Translations under genes and position numbers: made by a program
Shown: in pieces, positions 1 to 8,817 of the stretch
Layout: every line of letters starts with the position of its first letter
Position numbering within the stretch: the first letter of the stretch is position 1
The notes under the pieces: model-generated
Databases searched by the model: none
Seen by the model: only the letters and a program-made list of their open reading frames with translations
Told to the model about the DNA's origin: nothing
Assembly (NCBI GenBank): GCA_017640505.1
Contig: JAEPQO010000003.1
Coordinates: forward strand, 481,892 to 545,891
DNA: 64,000 nucleotides
DNA from: Rhodospirillales bacterium
GTDB lineage: Bacteria; Pseudomonadota; Alphaproteobacteria; Rhodospirillales; Casp-alpha2
Direction of reading: 5' to 3'

Positions 1-54
1 GTTTTCGACCCGCTCGCCGTTTCGAATCGTGATGATGTTCACTAAGCCGTCCAT
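1..54 (-). CDS. 5' end of an unidentified gene, cut by the window edge
   Basis: Only the first 18 codons are present (begins MDGLVNIITIRNGE). The start is an ATG whose complement lies at 52-54, and an AGGAGG ribosome binding site is visible a few bases upstream (complement of cctcct near 61-66). The gene runs out of the window leftwards and is divergent from the transhydrogenase operon. Too little is visible to name a family. The strong ribosome binding site is the main reason to call it real. Confidence 0.5.
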   Translation of the reverse strand, partial: MDGLVNIITIRNGERVEN

Positions 55-151
55 GCGAGCCTCCTGCTGTCACCGCTATTTCTAGGGCCGGGATCGTTCG
101 CTGGCAACGCCGCTGAACGAGCGGGAATGCGGATTGATTCATCGGCGAATC

Positions 152-181
152 ATCTGGTATACCAGATTAGGTATACCAGAT
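152..181. promoter_or_regulatory. palindromic operator-like site (GGTATACC repeats)
   Basis: Positions 152-167 form a perfect 16-bp palindrome (ATCTGGTATACCAGAT). A second GGTATACCAGAT copy follows at 170-181, 14 bp after the first. Tandem GGTATA/TGGTATACCA motifs resemble operators of FadR-subfamily GntR regulators such as NanR; that resemblance is from memory. The site lies between two divergent genes and could control either. The rest of the 55-373 gap is AT-richer but shows no other clear element. Confidence 0.5.
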
Positions 182-373
182 AGGTGTACATATGCGATTT
201 ATTGAATATAATGATCGCAGCCGCAGAAATTTGCGGTATATGTCTTGATAAGGTCGGTTCGGAGTGCCACTTGCGCATATATCCCGCAACCGTCATAACT
301 GCTTATGACCGTCGCCGCCTCGACGCGGTGCTTGGTTGCGAAAAGAAAAAGTTCGTTTCGGAGAGAGGATGCC

Positions 374-1591
374 ATGAAAATTGCGATACCCAAGGAACGC
401 GCACCCGGTGAAGACCGTGTTGCAGCGTCCATCGAGGTGATCGGAAAGCTGACCGGGCTCGGGTGCGAGGTCGTGGTCGAATCCGGTGCAGGCGAGGGTG
501 CGTCGATTTCGGATGACGCCTTCAAGGACGCAGGTGCGTCGATCGCCAAGGACTTCGCCGCGACCGTCAAGGACGCCGGGATGGTCTGGAAAATCACCCC
601 GCCGAACAAGACCGAAAGCGGTAAGCTCTCCAAAGGGCAGGTCGTATGCGCTCACCTCTCGGCGCTGACCGAACCCGAAGGGATTGATGTTCTTGCCAAG
701 TCCGGCGCGACCGGTTTCGCAATGGAGTTGATGCCGCGCATCTCCCGCGCGCAGTCGATGGATATTTTGTCCTCGCAGGCCAACCTGGCGGGCTACAAAG
801 CGGTTCTGAACGCCGCCGAGCTTTACGGCCGGGCCATGCCGATGATGATGACGGCGGCGGGTACCGTGCCGCCGGCACGTGCGTTCATCATGGGTGTCGG
901 CGTTGCCGGTCTTCAGGCCATCGCCACGGCGAAGCGTCTGGGCGCCGCCGTTTCCGCGACTGACGTCCGGCCCGCGACCAAGGAACAGGTGGCCTCGCTG
1001 GGCGGCAAGTTCCTGGAAGTCGATCCGGAAATGGAGAAAGAGGCGGAAACCGAGGGCGGTTATGCCAAGGAAATGCCGCCGGAGTATTTCGAGAAACAGA
1101 AACAGAAGGTGCGCGAACATTTGCCGAAGCAGGACATCGTCGTCACCACGGCGCTGATCCCCGGCCGTCCGGCACCGAAGCTGATCAGCAAGGATATGGT
1201 CGAGGCCATGAAGTCGGGCGCCGTCATCGTCGACATGGCGGCCGAAGCCGGCGGCAACTGCGAGCTGACCAAGCCGGGAGAGGTCACGACGACCAAGAAC
1301 GGCGTGATCATCGACGGCCGGCTCAATCTGCCGAGCCGCCTTGCGGAAACCGCATCGGCGCTGTTCGCCAAGAACTTGTTCAATTTCGTCTCGCCGCACT
1401 TCGACAAGGAGAAGGGCACCTTCGAATTCGACGAGGAAGACGACACCGTCAAGGGCACCATGGTGTGCAAGGACGGCAAGATCGTCTCCGATCGGGTGTC
1501 TGAAGCGCTTGGTGCCAAGAAACCGGCAGCCAAGCCGAAAGCGGCGAAAAAAGACGAAGACGCTAAAACCGAAGACGAGAAAGGGGCCTGA
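374..1591 (+). CDS. pntAA: NAD(P) transhydrogenase alpha subunit part 1 (PntAA)
   Basis: The 405-residue NAD(H)-binding domain I of proton-translocating transhydrogenase, which couples the proton motive force to hydride transfer from NADH to NADP+. The ATG at 374 is chosen because GAGAGAGGA lies just upstream and the protein then begins MKIAIPKE as in the family. The mobile loop RISRAQSMD is at about 122-130 and the dinucleotide fold GVGVAG at about 174-179. The tail after residue 380 is rich in Lys, Ala and Glu and is probably a linker. It is followed 2 bp later by pntAB and then pntB. The split alpha subunit is the arrangement known from Rhodospirillum rubrum. Confidence 0.97.
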   Translation: MKIAIPKERAPGEDRVAASIEVIGKLTGLGCEVVVESGAGEGASISDDAFKDAGASIAKDFAATVKDAGMVWKITPPNKTESGKLSKGQVVCAHLSALTEPEGIDVLAKSGATGFAMELMPRISRAQSMDILSSQANLAGYKAVLNAAELYGRAMPMMMTAAGTVPPARAFIMGVGVAGLQAIATAKRLGAAVSATDVRPATKEQVASLGGKFLEVDPEMEKEAETEGGYAKEMPPEYFEKQKQKVREHLPKQDIVVTTALIPGRPAPKLISKDMVEAMKSGAVIVDMAAEAGGNCELTKPGEVTTTKNGVIIDGRLNLPSRLAETASALFAKNLFNFVSPHFDKEKGTFEFDEEDDTVKGTMVCKDGKIVSDRVSEALGAKKPAAKPKAAKKDEDAKTEDEKGA

Positions 1592-1593
1592 TC

Positions 1594-2016
1594 ATGGATA
1601 AAGCGACCCTTGCAGATAAGGCGGCCGAACTGGCCACGGGCCTTGAGAAACTCGCCCAACAGGCGGGCGATCTCGCGCATTCGGCGACACAGGTCGTCGT
1701 CGCCACCGGCGATACGGCGGCGGCAACGGGCGGCAGTGACTTCCTGTCGTTGTTCACCATCTTCGTGATGGCGTGTTTCGTCGGCTACCACGTGGTCTGG
1801 AACGTGACGCCGGCGCTGCACTCGCCCCTGATGGGCGTCACCAACGCGATTTCGTCGGTGATCATCGTCGGCGGCCTGCTGGCCGTCGGGCCGGCGCTCG
1901 TCGACTTTTCCAAGGTCATGGGGTTCTTCGCGGTGCTGCTGGCGTCGGTCAATATCTTCGGCGGCTTCATCGTGACCCAGCGCATGCTCGCCATGTTCAA
2001 AAAGAAGCAGAAGTAA
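1594..2016 (+). CDS. pntAB: NAD(P) transhydrogenase alpha subunit part 2 (PntAB)
   Basis: A 140-residue membrane protein supplying the alpha-side part of the proton channel (domain II) of transhydrogenase. It has an Ala-rich N-terminal stretch of about 45 residues and then roughly four hydrophobic segments (for example FLSLFTIFVMACFVGYHVVW and AISSVIIVGGLLAVG). It ends in a short basic tail, KKKQK. It starts 2 bp after the pntAA stop, and pntB begins 12 bp after its own stop with a GGGAGAGGG ribosome binding site, so the three genes are one operon. Confidence 0.95.
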   Translation: MDKATLADKAAELATGLEKLAQQAGDLAHSATQVVVATGDTAAATGGSDFLSLFTIFVMACFVGYHVVWNVTPALHSPLMGVTNAISSVIIVGGLLAVGPALVDFSKVMGFFAVLLASVNIFGGFIVTQRMLAMFKKKQK

Positions 2017-2028
2017 GGGAGAGGGAAC

Positions 2029-3423
2029 ATGAGCGGAGCAACTGTCGGGTATCTTTACCTTATCTCAGCGATCCTCTTCATTCTTGCACTGAAGGGGCTG
2101 TCGCATCCTGAAACCTCACGCCGGGGCAATCTGTTCGGCATCATCGGCATGGTCATCGCCATCGTGACGACCATCGCCCATCCGGACGTGGAATCCTACG
2201 GCTGGATTGCCGTTGCGATCCTGATCGGCGGTGGTGTCGGTACCGTGGTCGCTAAGAAGATCGAGATGACGGCGCTGCCGGAACTGGTCGCGGCGTTCCA
2301 CTCGCTGGTCGGTATGGCGGCGGTGTTCGTGGCGCTGGCCGCGCTTTACCACCCGGAAGCCTACGGCATCGGGTCCGCCGGATCGCTGCCCGCGGGCAGC
2401 CTGATCGAAATGGGTCTCGGCATGGCCATCGGCGCCATCACGTTCTCGGGCTCGGTGATCGCTTTCGCCAAGCTGCGTGGGATCATGTCGGGCAATCCGA
2501 TCACGTTCCCGGGCCAGCATCTGCTGAACCTGGTGGTGGCGCTGACGATGCTGGCGCTGCTGGTCTACTTCTGCCGCACGGAAAGCTACGCCGCGTTCTG
2601 GGCGCTGTTGATCCTGTCGTTCGCCATCGGCTTCCTGATCATCATTCCAATCGGCGGTGCGGACATGCCGGTCGTGGTGTCGATGCTGAACTCGTACTCG
2701 GGCTGGGCGGCGGCCGGTATCGGCTTCACGCTGGCCAACCCGGCGCTGATCATCACCGGCGCGCTGGTGGGCTCATCGGGTGCGATCCTCAGCTACATCA
2801 TGTGCAAAGGCATGAACCGGTCGATCTTCAACGTGCTGCTGGGCGGCTTCGGCGGCGACAGCGGTGGCGGACCGGGTGTCACGGACGACCCGAACAAGCA
2901 GGCCAAGGCCGGCGCCGCGGCGGATGCCGCCTTCATCATGGGCAACGCATCCAAGGTGATTATCGTGCCGGGCTACGGCATGGCCGTCGGCCAGGCACAG
3001 CACGCAGTCCGCGAAATGGCCGACAAGCTCAAGGAAGAGGGGATCGAGGTCAAATACGCCATCCACCCGGTGGCGGGCCGTATGCCGGGGCACATGAACG
3101 TGCTGCTGGCCGAAGCCAATGTCCCCTATGACGAGGTGTTCGAGCTGGAAGAGATCAACCACGAGTTCTCGACCTGCGACGTCGCCTATGTCATCGGCGC
3201 CAACGACGTGACGAACCCGGTCGCCAAGACCGACCCGTCGTCGCCCATCGCCGGTATGCCGATCCTGGATGTCGAGAAAGCGGGAACCGTGCTGTTCGTG
3301 AAGCGCTCGCTGAGCCCAGGCTATGCCGGGGTCGACAACCCGCTGTTCTATGCGGACAACACGATCATGCTGTTCGGTGATGCCAAGGAGATGACGGAAG
3401 ACATCGTCGGTTCGCTGGAATAG
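2029..3423 (+). CDS. pntB: NAD(P) transhydrogenase beta subunit (PntB)
   Basis: A 464-residue beta subunit. The N-terminal 270 residues or so contain eight to nine hydrophobic segments (membrane domain II). The C-terminal 180 residues form the NADP(H)-binding domain III, with the motifs GYGMAVGQAQHAV, AGRMPGHMNVLLAEA and YVIGANDVTNP. The length matches the family. It is the last gene of the pnt operon and is closed by a strong terminator 20 bp downstream. Confidence 0.97.
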   Translation: MSGATVGYLYLISAILFILALKGLSHPETSRRGNLFGIIGMVIAIVTTIAHPDVESYGWIAVAILIGGGVGTVVAKKIEMTALPELVAAFHSLVGMAAVFVALAALYHPEAYGIGSAGSLPAGSLIEMGLGMAIGAITFSGSVIAFAKLRGIMSGNPITFPGQHLLNLVVALTMLALLVYFCRTESYAAFWALLILSFAIGFLIIIPIGGADMPVVVSMLNSYSGWAAAGIGFTLANPALIITGALVGSSGAILSYIMCKGMNRSIFNVLLGGFGGDSGGGPGVTDDPNKQAKAGAAADAAFIMGNASKVIIVPGYGMAVGQAQHAVREMADKLKEEGIEVKYAIHPVAGRMPGHMNVLLAEANVPYDEVFELEEINHEFSTCDVAYVIGANDVTNPVAKTDPSSPIAGMPILDVEKAGTVLFVKRSLSPGYAGVDNPLFYADNTIMLFGDAKEMTEDIVGSLE

Positions 3424-3442
3424 GCGGCCGACAGATCGAACC

Positions 3443-3475
3443 AAAAACCGCCCGGTTTCGCCGGGCGGTTTTTTT
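3443..3475. terminator. terminator after pntB, possibly bidirectional
   Basis: Inverted repeat ACCGCCCGG/CCGGGCGGT with a short TTTCG-type loop, an A-tract before it and seven Ts after it. It lies between the convergent pntB and exporter genes and overlaps the last codons of the minus-strand gene, so it can serve both directions. Confidence 0.9.
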
Positions 3476-4691
3476 ATGCGGGCCTCGTGGCGGCCTTCCG
3501 CTCGGTCCAGGTCATCATCAGAAGCGACATGGCACCCAGCAGCGCAAAGCCGCCGACCAGCGGCAGCACGGTGCCGTCATAGAAGTTGCCGACGGCCCAG
3601 CCGAGCGGGATCGAGATGAACGACTGCAGGGCGCCGACTAGTGCCGCGCCCAGGCCGGCCATCTGTCCCAACGGCTCCATCGCCAGCGCGTTGAAATTGC
3701 CGAACAGGATGCCGACACAGAAGAACGTCGGCAGCAGCCATGCCATGAACATCCAAAGCGGGGGCACGCCCTGCCATTGCACGGCTGCCGGGATCAGCAA
3801 TGCCGCGCCGAGGAACGTCACACCAATCAGCCCGCGATGGCTCAGGTATCGCATGCCGAGCCTCATCACGAGTTTCGAGTTGGTGACCGACGCCGCGCCG
3901 ATGGCCAGCGCGGCGATGCCGAAGTAGATCGGGAACATCTCGCCGAGGTCATATGTCGTCTGGAAAATCTGCTGGGCGGAGCTGAGATAGCCGATGAACG
4001 CGCCGAACACGATGCCGGCGCTCACGGTATAGCCGACGGCCGCCCGATAGCCGAAAAAGACACGGATGCCGCTCAGGATAGCGGTAACCGAGAAAGGCCG
4101 GCGATGTTCGGGCAGAAGCGTCTCGGCCTGCCTGAGCCCGAACCAGACAAAACAGAGAACGGCGTTTAGCGCCAGAAAGATGAACGTCGACTGCCATGGA
4201 AAGGCGAGAATGAGCCCCTGACCGATGCTGGGCGCAATGGCAGGCACCAGGATGAACACCGCCATGACGATGGACATGACGCGCGCCATGGGGCGGCCTT
4301 CGTAACTGTCGCGCACGATGGCGACCGTGATGACACGCGCCGGTGCCGCGCCTAGCCCCTGCAGGACGCGTCCGGCCAGCATGGTTTCCAGGTTGCCCGC
4401 CATGACCGACAGAACGCAGCCGATCACGAAGACCACGTAACCGGCATAAATCGTCGGCTTGCGGCCGATGCTGTCGGACAGGGGGCCGGCAAAAAGCTGC
4501 CCGACGGCGAAACCGACAAACAGGGACGAAATGATGAGCTGTGCGTCATTCGGATCGGCAACGCGCAATTCATCGCCAATGACGCCCAGCGCCGGCAGCA
4601 TGATGTCCGTCGCCATCGCCACGATCGAGATCATCATCGCGATCATCATCGTGAATTCGGCAAGCGAGAGGGGCTTTTGGGCGCGCTTCAT
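3474..4691 (-). CDS. MFS multidrug exporter, Bcr/CflA type
   Basis: A 405-residue major facilitator with about 12 hydrophobic segments. The loop 2-3 signature is LFAGPLSDSIGRKPTIYAGY (motif A) and the N-terminal pattern is MATDIMLPALGVIGDELRV, both typical of the Bcr/CflA drug:H+ antiporter subfamily; the second helix region carries GRVLQGLGAAPARV. It is probably an inner-membrane proton-driven exporter; the substrate cannot be told from sequence. It is a single gene convergent with pntB. Confidence 0.85.
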   Translation of the reverse strand: MKRAQKPLSLAEFTMMIAMMISIVAMATDIMLPALGVIGDELRVADPNDAQLIISSLFVGFAVGQLFAGPLSDSIGRKPTIYAGYVVFVIGCVLSVMAGNLETMLAGRVLQGLGAAPARVITVAIVRDSYEGRPMARVMSIVMAVFILVPAIAPSIGQGLILAFPWQSTFIFLALNAVLCFVWFGLRQAETLLPEHRRPFSVTAILSGIRVFFGYRAAVGYTVSAGIVFGAFIGYLSSAQQIFQTTYDLGEMFPIYFGIAALAIGAASVTNSKLVMRLGMRYLSHRGLIGVTFLGAALLIPAAVQWQGVPPLWMFMAWLLPTFFCVGILFGNFNALAMEPLGQMAGLGAALVGALQSFISIPLGWAVGNFYDGTVLPLVGGFALLGAMSLLMMTWTERKAATRPA

Positions 4692-4773
4692 GAGTTCTTT
4701 TATCCGAGGCGCCGCGTGGCGTCGATATCGGGCTGTTATGCAGGGACGTCGAAATCATGTCCCCAAACACGAC

Positions 4774-4804
4774 AAAAACCGCCCGGGGAAAGTCTCGGGC
4801 GGTT
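4774..4804 (-). terminator. terminator downstream of rpsU
   Basis: Read on the minus strand, AACCGCCCG and CGGGCGGTT pair around a short loop and are followed by a T-rich tail (TTTTTGTCG). It lies 45 bp past the rpsU stop codon. Confidence 0.8.
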
Positions 4805-4847
4805 CGTCATGTCCGGCATCCCCGAAGGGACGGTCGAAGGGTCGTGC

Positions 4848-5051
4848 TTAGAAACCCTCGCGCTCGATGCGCTTGCGCTCGAGCTTGCGGGCGCGGCGGA
4901 CGGCTTCGGCCTTTTCGCGCGCACGGCGTTCGGACGGCTTTTCGTACGAACGGCGCAGTTTCATTTCACGGAAGATGCCCTCGCGCTGCATTTTCTTCTT
5001 GAGCGCCTTCAGGGCCTGATCGACATTGTTATCACGAACGGTGACTTGCAC
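4848..5051 (-). CDS. rpsU: 30S ribosomal protein S21
   Basis: A 67-residue basic protein starting [20 protein letters not shown], with the Arg-rich C-terminal helix typical of bS21. It is a small-subunit protein that helps base-pair the mRNA leader with 16S rRNA. It is monocistronic, divergent from def, and followed by its own terminator. Confidence 0.97.
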   Translation of the reverse strand: MQVTVRDNNVDQALKALKKKMQREGIFREMKLRRSYEKPSERRAREKAEAVRRARKLERKRIEREGF

Positions 5052-5223
5052 GGGTGTCTGTCTCTTTCCAACTAACTACACATTAGGGCACAAAGGCCTT
5101 GTTCGCGAGGCCATCCCCGCGAGTGACGGGCCTTATATCAAAGCTTTTCGGCCCTGTGAAGGGCGAAATGCGTTATTTTTTCAGCAATTCAGGATTCGTG
5201 ATGCGCTTGAAAAGGAAGGAAAA

Positions 5224-5742
5224 ATGGCGGTTCTGAAGATCGCGCGCATGGGGCATCCGGCCCTGATGGGCATTGCCGAGCCGGTTTCCGACCCCCGCGA
5301 CCCGGAAATCCGGCGTCTGGTGGCCGATATGGTCGATACCATGCGCGATGCACCGGGGATCGGGCTTGCCGCGCCGCAGGTCCATGTGCCCCTGAGACTG
5401 GTGATCTACATGGTGCCGGAGGGGCGTACAGACGACGGTGAGGGGCATCCGCTGACGGCGCTGATCAACCCCGAAATCACGGTGCAGGACGATGCGCTGG
5501 AAGAGGGTGTCGAAGGTTGCCTGTCGCTGCCCGGCATGGCCGGACGGGTGGCCCGGCCCCGGCATATTCGCATAAACGCGCTTGATCTGGATGGAAACGC
5601 GCTGGAATACGAGGCCGAGGGCTACCACGCCCGTGTCGTCCAGCATGAATGCGATCATCTGGACGGCATTCTCTATCCGATGCGGATGACCGATCTCGCC
5701 AGCTTCGGATACGTTGAGGAAATGACGAAAGCACCGGAATAA
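5224..5742 (+). CDS. def: peptide deformylase
   Basis: A 172-residue metalloenzyme that removes the N-formyl group from nascent proteins. All three family motifs are present: GIGLAAPQ (45-52), EGCLS (97-101) and HECDH (141-145), giving the metal ligands Cys99, His141 and His145 and the catalytic Glu142. The ATG at 5224 follows an AAAAGGAAGG ribosome binding site; an open frame extends upstream but lacks family similarity. It is paired with a COQ9 gene 28 bp downstream rather than with fmt, which suggests a second deformylase may exist elsewhere in the genome. Confidence 0.95.
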   Translation: MAVLKIARMGHPALMGIAEPVSDPRDPEIRRLVADMVDTMRDAPGIGLAAPQVHVPLRLVIYMVPEGRTDDGEGHPLTALINPEITVQDDALEEGVEGCLSLPGMAGRVARPRHIRINALDLDGNALEYEAEGYHARVVQHECDHLDGILYPMRMTDLASFGYVEEMTKAPE

Positions 5743-5770
5743 GCTAGGATTCGCGCTTCAGGAGGCAACG

Positions 5771-6442
5771 ATGGCCAAAGCAAGCAAAGACAGCGTACAC
5801 GAACGCGCCCGGAGCGGGCAGACCGAACTGCGTGACACGATGCTGGAAGCAACCCTGCCGCATGTGGCGTTCGATGGCTGGACCGAAACAGCGTTACAAG
5901 CGGGTGAGGCGGACGCCAACCTAGGCGAGGGTGCCGCCTACCGCGCATTTCCGGACGGCATGGCCGACATGGCCGCGCATGCGTCGGATTATTTTGACCG
6001 CAAGATGCTTGGGGCTCTCGAAAAGCAGGATCTTGCGAACATGAAGATCCGCGAGCGCGTGACCGCGGGGGTGCGGGCAAGGATCGAGGCCTGTGCGCCC
6101 TACAAGGAAGCGCATCGCCGCCTTCTGGCCTATCTGGCGCTGCCGACGCACAAGGCACTGGCGGCCCGGCTGGCGTGGGAGACCTGCAACCGCATCTGGT
6201 ATGCCGCAGGCGATGACGCGACCGATTTCAATTACTACACCAAGCGCGGTCTGTTGTTCCCGGTCTATACGACAACGGCGCTGTATTGGCATGCCGACAA
6301 TTCAGAAGGCAGCGTCGACACGTGGGGTTACCTCGATCGGCGTATCTCCGACGTGCTTAAGATCCCGGGCTATCAGGCGCGCTTCAAGAAAAGCCTGGGC
6401 CGCCTGCCGAATCCGTTCCGTATTCTCAAACGCACGGCTTGA
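5771..6442 (+). CDS. COQ9-family ubiquinone biosynthesis protein
   Basis: A 223-residue soluble protein matching the COQ9 family, a lipid-binding TetR-like fold that in mitochondria presents the ubiquinone precursor to COQ7. Recognisable parts are the N-terminal LEATLPHVAFDGWTE segment and the C-terminal TNYYTKR-like stretch (FNYYTKRGLL, residues about 155-164) followed by the YTTTALYWHAD segment. A GGAGG ribosome binding site precedes the ATG. It probably shares a transcript with def. It supports a ubiquinone-based respiratory chain. Confidence 0.88.
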   Translation: MAKASKDSVHERARSGQTELRDTMLEATLPHVAFDGWTETALQAGEADANLGEGAAYRAFPDGMADMAAHASDYFDRKMLGALEKQDLANMKIRERVTAGVRARIEACAPYKEAHRRLLAYLALPTHKALAARLAWETCNRIWYAAGDDATDFNYYTKRGLLFPVYTTTALYWHADNSEGSVDTWGYLDRRISDVLKIPGYQARFKKSLGRLPNPFRILKRTA

Positions 6443-6454
6443 TCCGAAAAGAAA

Positions 6455-6484
6455 ACGGGGCACGGCCGTTTGGACCGTGCCCCG
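6455..6484 (+). terminator. hairpin after the COQ9 gene
   Basis: CGGGGCACGGCC and GGACCGTGCCCCG form a 12-bp stem with a small loop about 12 bp past the stop codon. There is no T-run after it, so termination is likely but not certain. The rest of 6486-6791 holds another short hairpin (GGCCGGAA/TTCCGGCC near 6520-6543) and nothing else recognisable. Confidence 0.55.
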
Positions 6485-6791
6485 CAATCAGGGGTGAGAT
6501 CGCGCTATGAGTATGCGCGAGGCCGGAAAGGGGGGATTCCGGCCGCGAGGTTTATCCCATCGCTACACGTAATATGGGTCTGTTCGTGGCCGAGTGCGAG
6601 TCACGCGCGAACACGGTTTTGTGAGCGTTCGGGTGCGTCGATGCGCCCTCGAGAGAATCGCCCCGAATCGATTCCGGGCCCGCATAAAACCCCGGATTTC
6701 CGCTTTTTGAGGCGGATTAAGAGATTCCGCACGAGGACTCGCATCCCCCGGGCGCCTCGGCTATGATTTCCCCGGTTTTTCGGAGATGCCC

Positions 6792-7616
6792 ATGGCGCTC
6801 GCGCAGTCGCAACGTACACCGGTTCAGCCTGACCTGGCGGATCATTTTCTGGCCTGTTCCAAACTCGGGCGGTATCTGACCGTGCATGACGGCAGCCGGT
6901 TCGTGATTACCGACGATTTCCGCGAAAACGACATGGGGAATGCGGCGGCCGCGGCGGTCGCGACGATCTTCTCGAGAGACCCCCTGGTGGCGCAGGCGGC
7001 GCTCCTGCCGCTCGGCCGCTCCGGTGGGATCAGCCGTAAGCAGCGGCGCTCGTACGAACGTCTGTTCCAGCTGATCGAAGCGCAGGCGCTTGACCCGGTC
7101 GTCACCAAGTCGGCCAAGCACATTCTGGAGAATTCCTTCCGTGAAGCCGAGATCAAGGCGATCGAGGCCGAACTGGGTGACAAGCTCTCGCCGGCCCGGC
7201 TCCGTTACCGGGCGTTCCTCGGTGTGGTGCGCCAGATGCTCGAAAATAAGATTTCGGCGCCGGCATTTCTGGATGAATTCAACGAGTTTACCAAAGCCGT
7301 TGCCGGCAAGCTCGATTTCGGGATTTACAGCTTCTGTCTCGATCGCATCTTCGGCAATCCGCGCATTCCGATGAAGGTCAAGAAGCTGCTGGCGGTCGAG
7401 GTCATCAAGTTCCCGCCGCTGATCCGTCGAGAGCTGATCACCAACCTGTTCGTCTATCCGGGCCAGTCGCAGGAGCTGATCAGCTTCGTTCGCGGCCTCA
7501 TCATGGCCGAGCTCGAACCCTCCGTCGTGGTCGAGATCGAACTGCTCGAGACCTTCAAGCAGAACCGGCTTTCCATGAGCGATATCGAGGAAGGGCTGCG
7601 TCAGAGCGTGATGTGA
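6792..7616 (+). CDS. conserved-looking protein of unknown function
   Basis: A 274-residue soluble, mostly helical protein that I do not recognise. It has no signal peptide or membrane segment. Residues 50-75 are Ala-rich and hydrophobic, and the C-terminal half carries LFVYPGQSQELISFVRG and ends in an acidic helix. ATG 6792 is preferred over ATG 6786 because GGAG sits about six bases before it. It is a single gene between hairpins, and codon use matches its neighbours, so it is probably native. Confidence 0.75.
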   Translation: MALAQSQRTPVQPDLADHFLACSKLGRYLTVHDGSRFVITDDFRENDMGNAAAAAVATIFSRDPLVAQAALLPLGRSGGISRKQRRSYERLFQLIEAQALDPVVTKSAKHILENSFREAEIKAIEAELGDKLSPARLRYRAFLGVVRQMLENKISAPAFLDEFNEFTKAVAGKLDFGIYSFCLDRIFGNPRIPMKVKKLLAVEVIKFPPLIRRELITNLFVYPGQSQELISFVRGLIMAELEPSVVVEIELLETFKQNRLSMSDIEEGLRQSVM

Positions 7617-7636
7617 CGCTTGCTGGAAGACCGCCG

Positions 7637-7704
7637 CCCTGAACTTGATTCAGGGCCCATGAAATTTCAGCGAATATGGATCCTGAACCGAGTTCAGGAT
7701 GACG
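7637..7704. repeat. intergenic palindromic repeat, two hairpins
   Basis: Two perfect hairpins about 25 bp apart: CCCTGAA/TTCAGGG and ATCCTGAA/TTCAGGAT, ending GATGACG. It lies just beyond the stop of the upstream gene and before the purK stop. The layout matches dispersed two-hairpin repeats common in alphaproteobacterial genomes; related elements occur at 22661 and 48582. Confidence 0.7.
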
Positions 7705-7713
7705 TTTTCGACG

Positions 7714-8817
7714 TCACTTCCAGTGCCCGCGCGGATAGATCCGGTTGACGTGGCCCATCTTGCGGCCTTCGCGGATTTCCTTCTTGCCGTAAAGATGCAG
7801 GCGCGCGCCGGCGTCGGCCATCAGGTCCGCCCAGCCCCGCACAGCAGAACCGATCAGGTTCTTCATTTCTGCGTCGTGGTGCGGCGTCACGTCACCCAGC
7901 GGCAGGCCGCAGACGGCGCGCACGAACTGTTCAAACTGGCTGGTCGGGCAGGCATCCATGGTCCAGTGACCTGAATTGTGTGGCCGGGGCGCGATCTCGT
8001 TGACGAGCACCTTGCCGGCGCGGGTGATGAACATCTCAACAGCCAAAAGCCCGACGAGGTCGAGCCCGTCGGCGATGGCATGGGCGATATCGACGGCTTC
8101 TTTGGCCATCTCAGGCGACATCACGGCGGGCGCGATAGTGGTGTCCAGAATGTGGTTCACATGACGGTTTTCGACCGGCGGGTAGGTCGCCCAGCCACCG
8201 CCCGGCGAGCGCGCGACAATGACCGAGATTTCCCGTGCGAGGTCCACAAAAGCTTCGAGGATGCCGATATCGGCACCCATTTCCGCCCACGCGGCCTCGA
8301 AATCGCAATCGGGAGCAATGAATACCTGACCCTTGCCGTCGTAGCCCATGCGTGCGGTCTTGAGCACGGCGGGGCGGCCGATTTCGTTGGCGGCGGCTTC
8401 CAGTTCGGCGGGCGAGGTCACACGCCGGAACGGTGTCGTCGGGGAGATCTTGTTGATGAATTCCTTTTCGACCAGCCGGTCCTGGGCTGTCGCGAGGCTT
8501 TTCCAGCCGGGCCGGACGACCGCATGCTCGGCCAGAAGCTGCACGCTCTCGTGTGGAATGTTCTCGAACTCGAACGTCACCACGTCGACTTTCTCGGCAA
8601 AGGACTTGAGCGCGTCGACGTCGTGATAGGCCGCGACTGTGGTCGCGGCAGAGACCTGCGAAGCGGGGCTGTCCTCGTCCGGGCAGAAGATATGGCACTT
8701 GTAGCCGAGCTGACCGGCAGCAAGCGCCGTCATGCGGCCAAGCTGGCCGCCGCCCATGATGCCGATGGTGCTGCCGGGTGCCAGCGGGTGGGTGTTCTTC
8801 ATCTGGTTATCAGGCAT
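7714..8817 (-). CDS. purK: N5-carboxyaminoimidazole ribonucleotide synthase (PurK)
   Basis: A 367-residue ATP-grasp enzyme that makes N5-CAIR from AIR, bicarbonate and ATP in purine synthesis. Visible features are the N-terminal fold [12 protein letters not shown], the ATP-grasp region [14 protein letters not shown] and the metal/phosphate stretch [15 protein letters not shown]. The ATG at 8817 overlaps the purE stop by 8 bp (translational coupling); ATG 8802 is an alternative that would remove five residues. The open frame continues upstream inside purE but has no family similarity. Confidence 0.95.
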   Translation of the reverse strand: MPDNQMKNTHPLAPGSTIGIMGGGQLGRMTALAAGQLGYKCHIFCPDEDSPASQVSAATTVAAYHDVDALKSFAEKVDVVTFEFENIPHESVQLLAEHAVVRPGWKSLATAQDRLVEKEFINKISPTTPFRRVTSPAELEAAANEIGRPAVLKTARMGYDGKGQVFIAPDCDFEAAWAEMGADIGILEAFVDLAREISVIVARSPGGGWATYPPVENRHVNHILDTTIAPAVMSPEMAKEAVDIAHAIADGLDLVGLLAVEMFITRAGKVLVNEIAPRPHNSGHWTMDACPTSQFEQFVRAVCGLPLGDVTPHHDAEMKNLIGSAVRGWADLMADAGARLHLYGKKEIREGRKMGHVNRIYPRGHWK

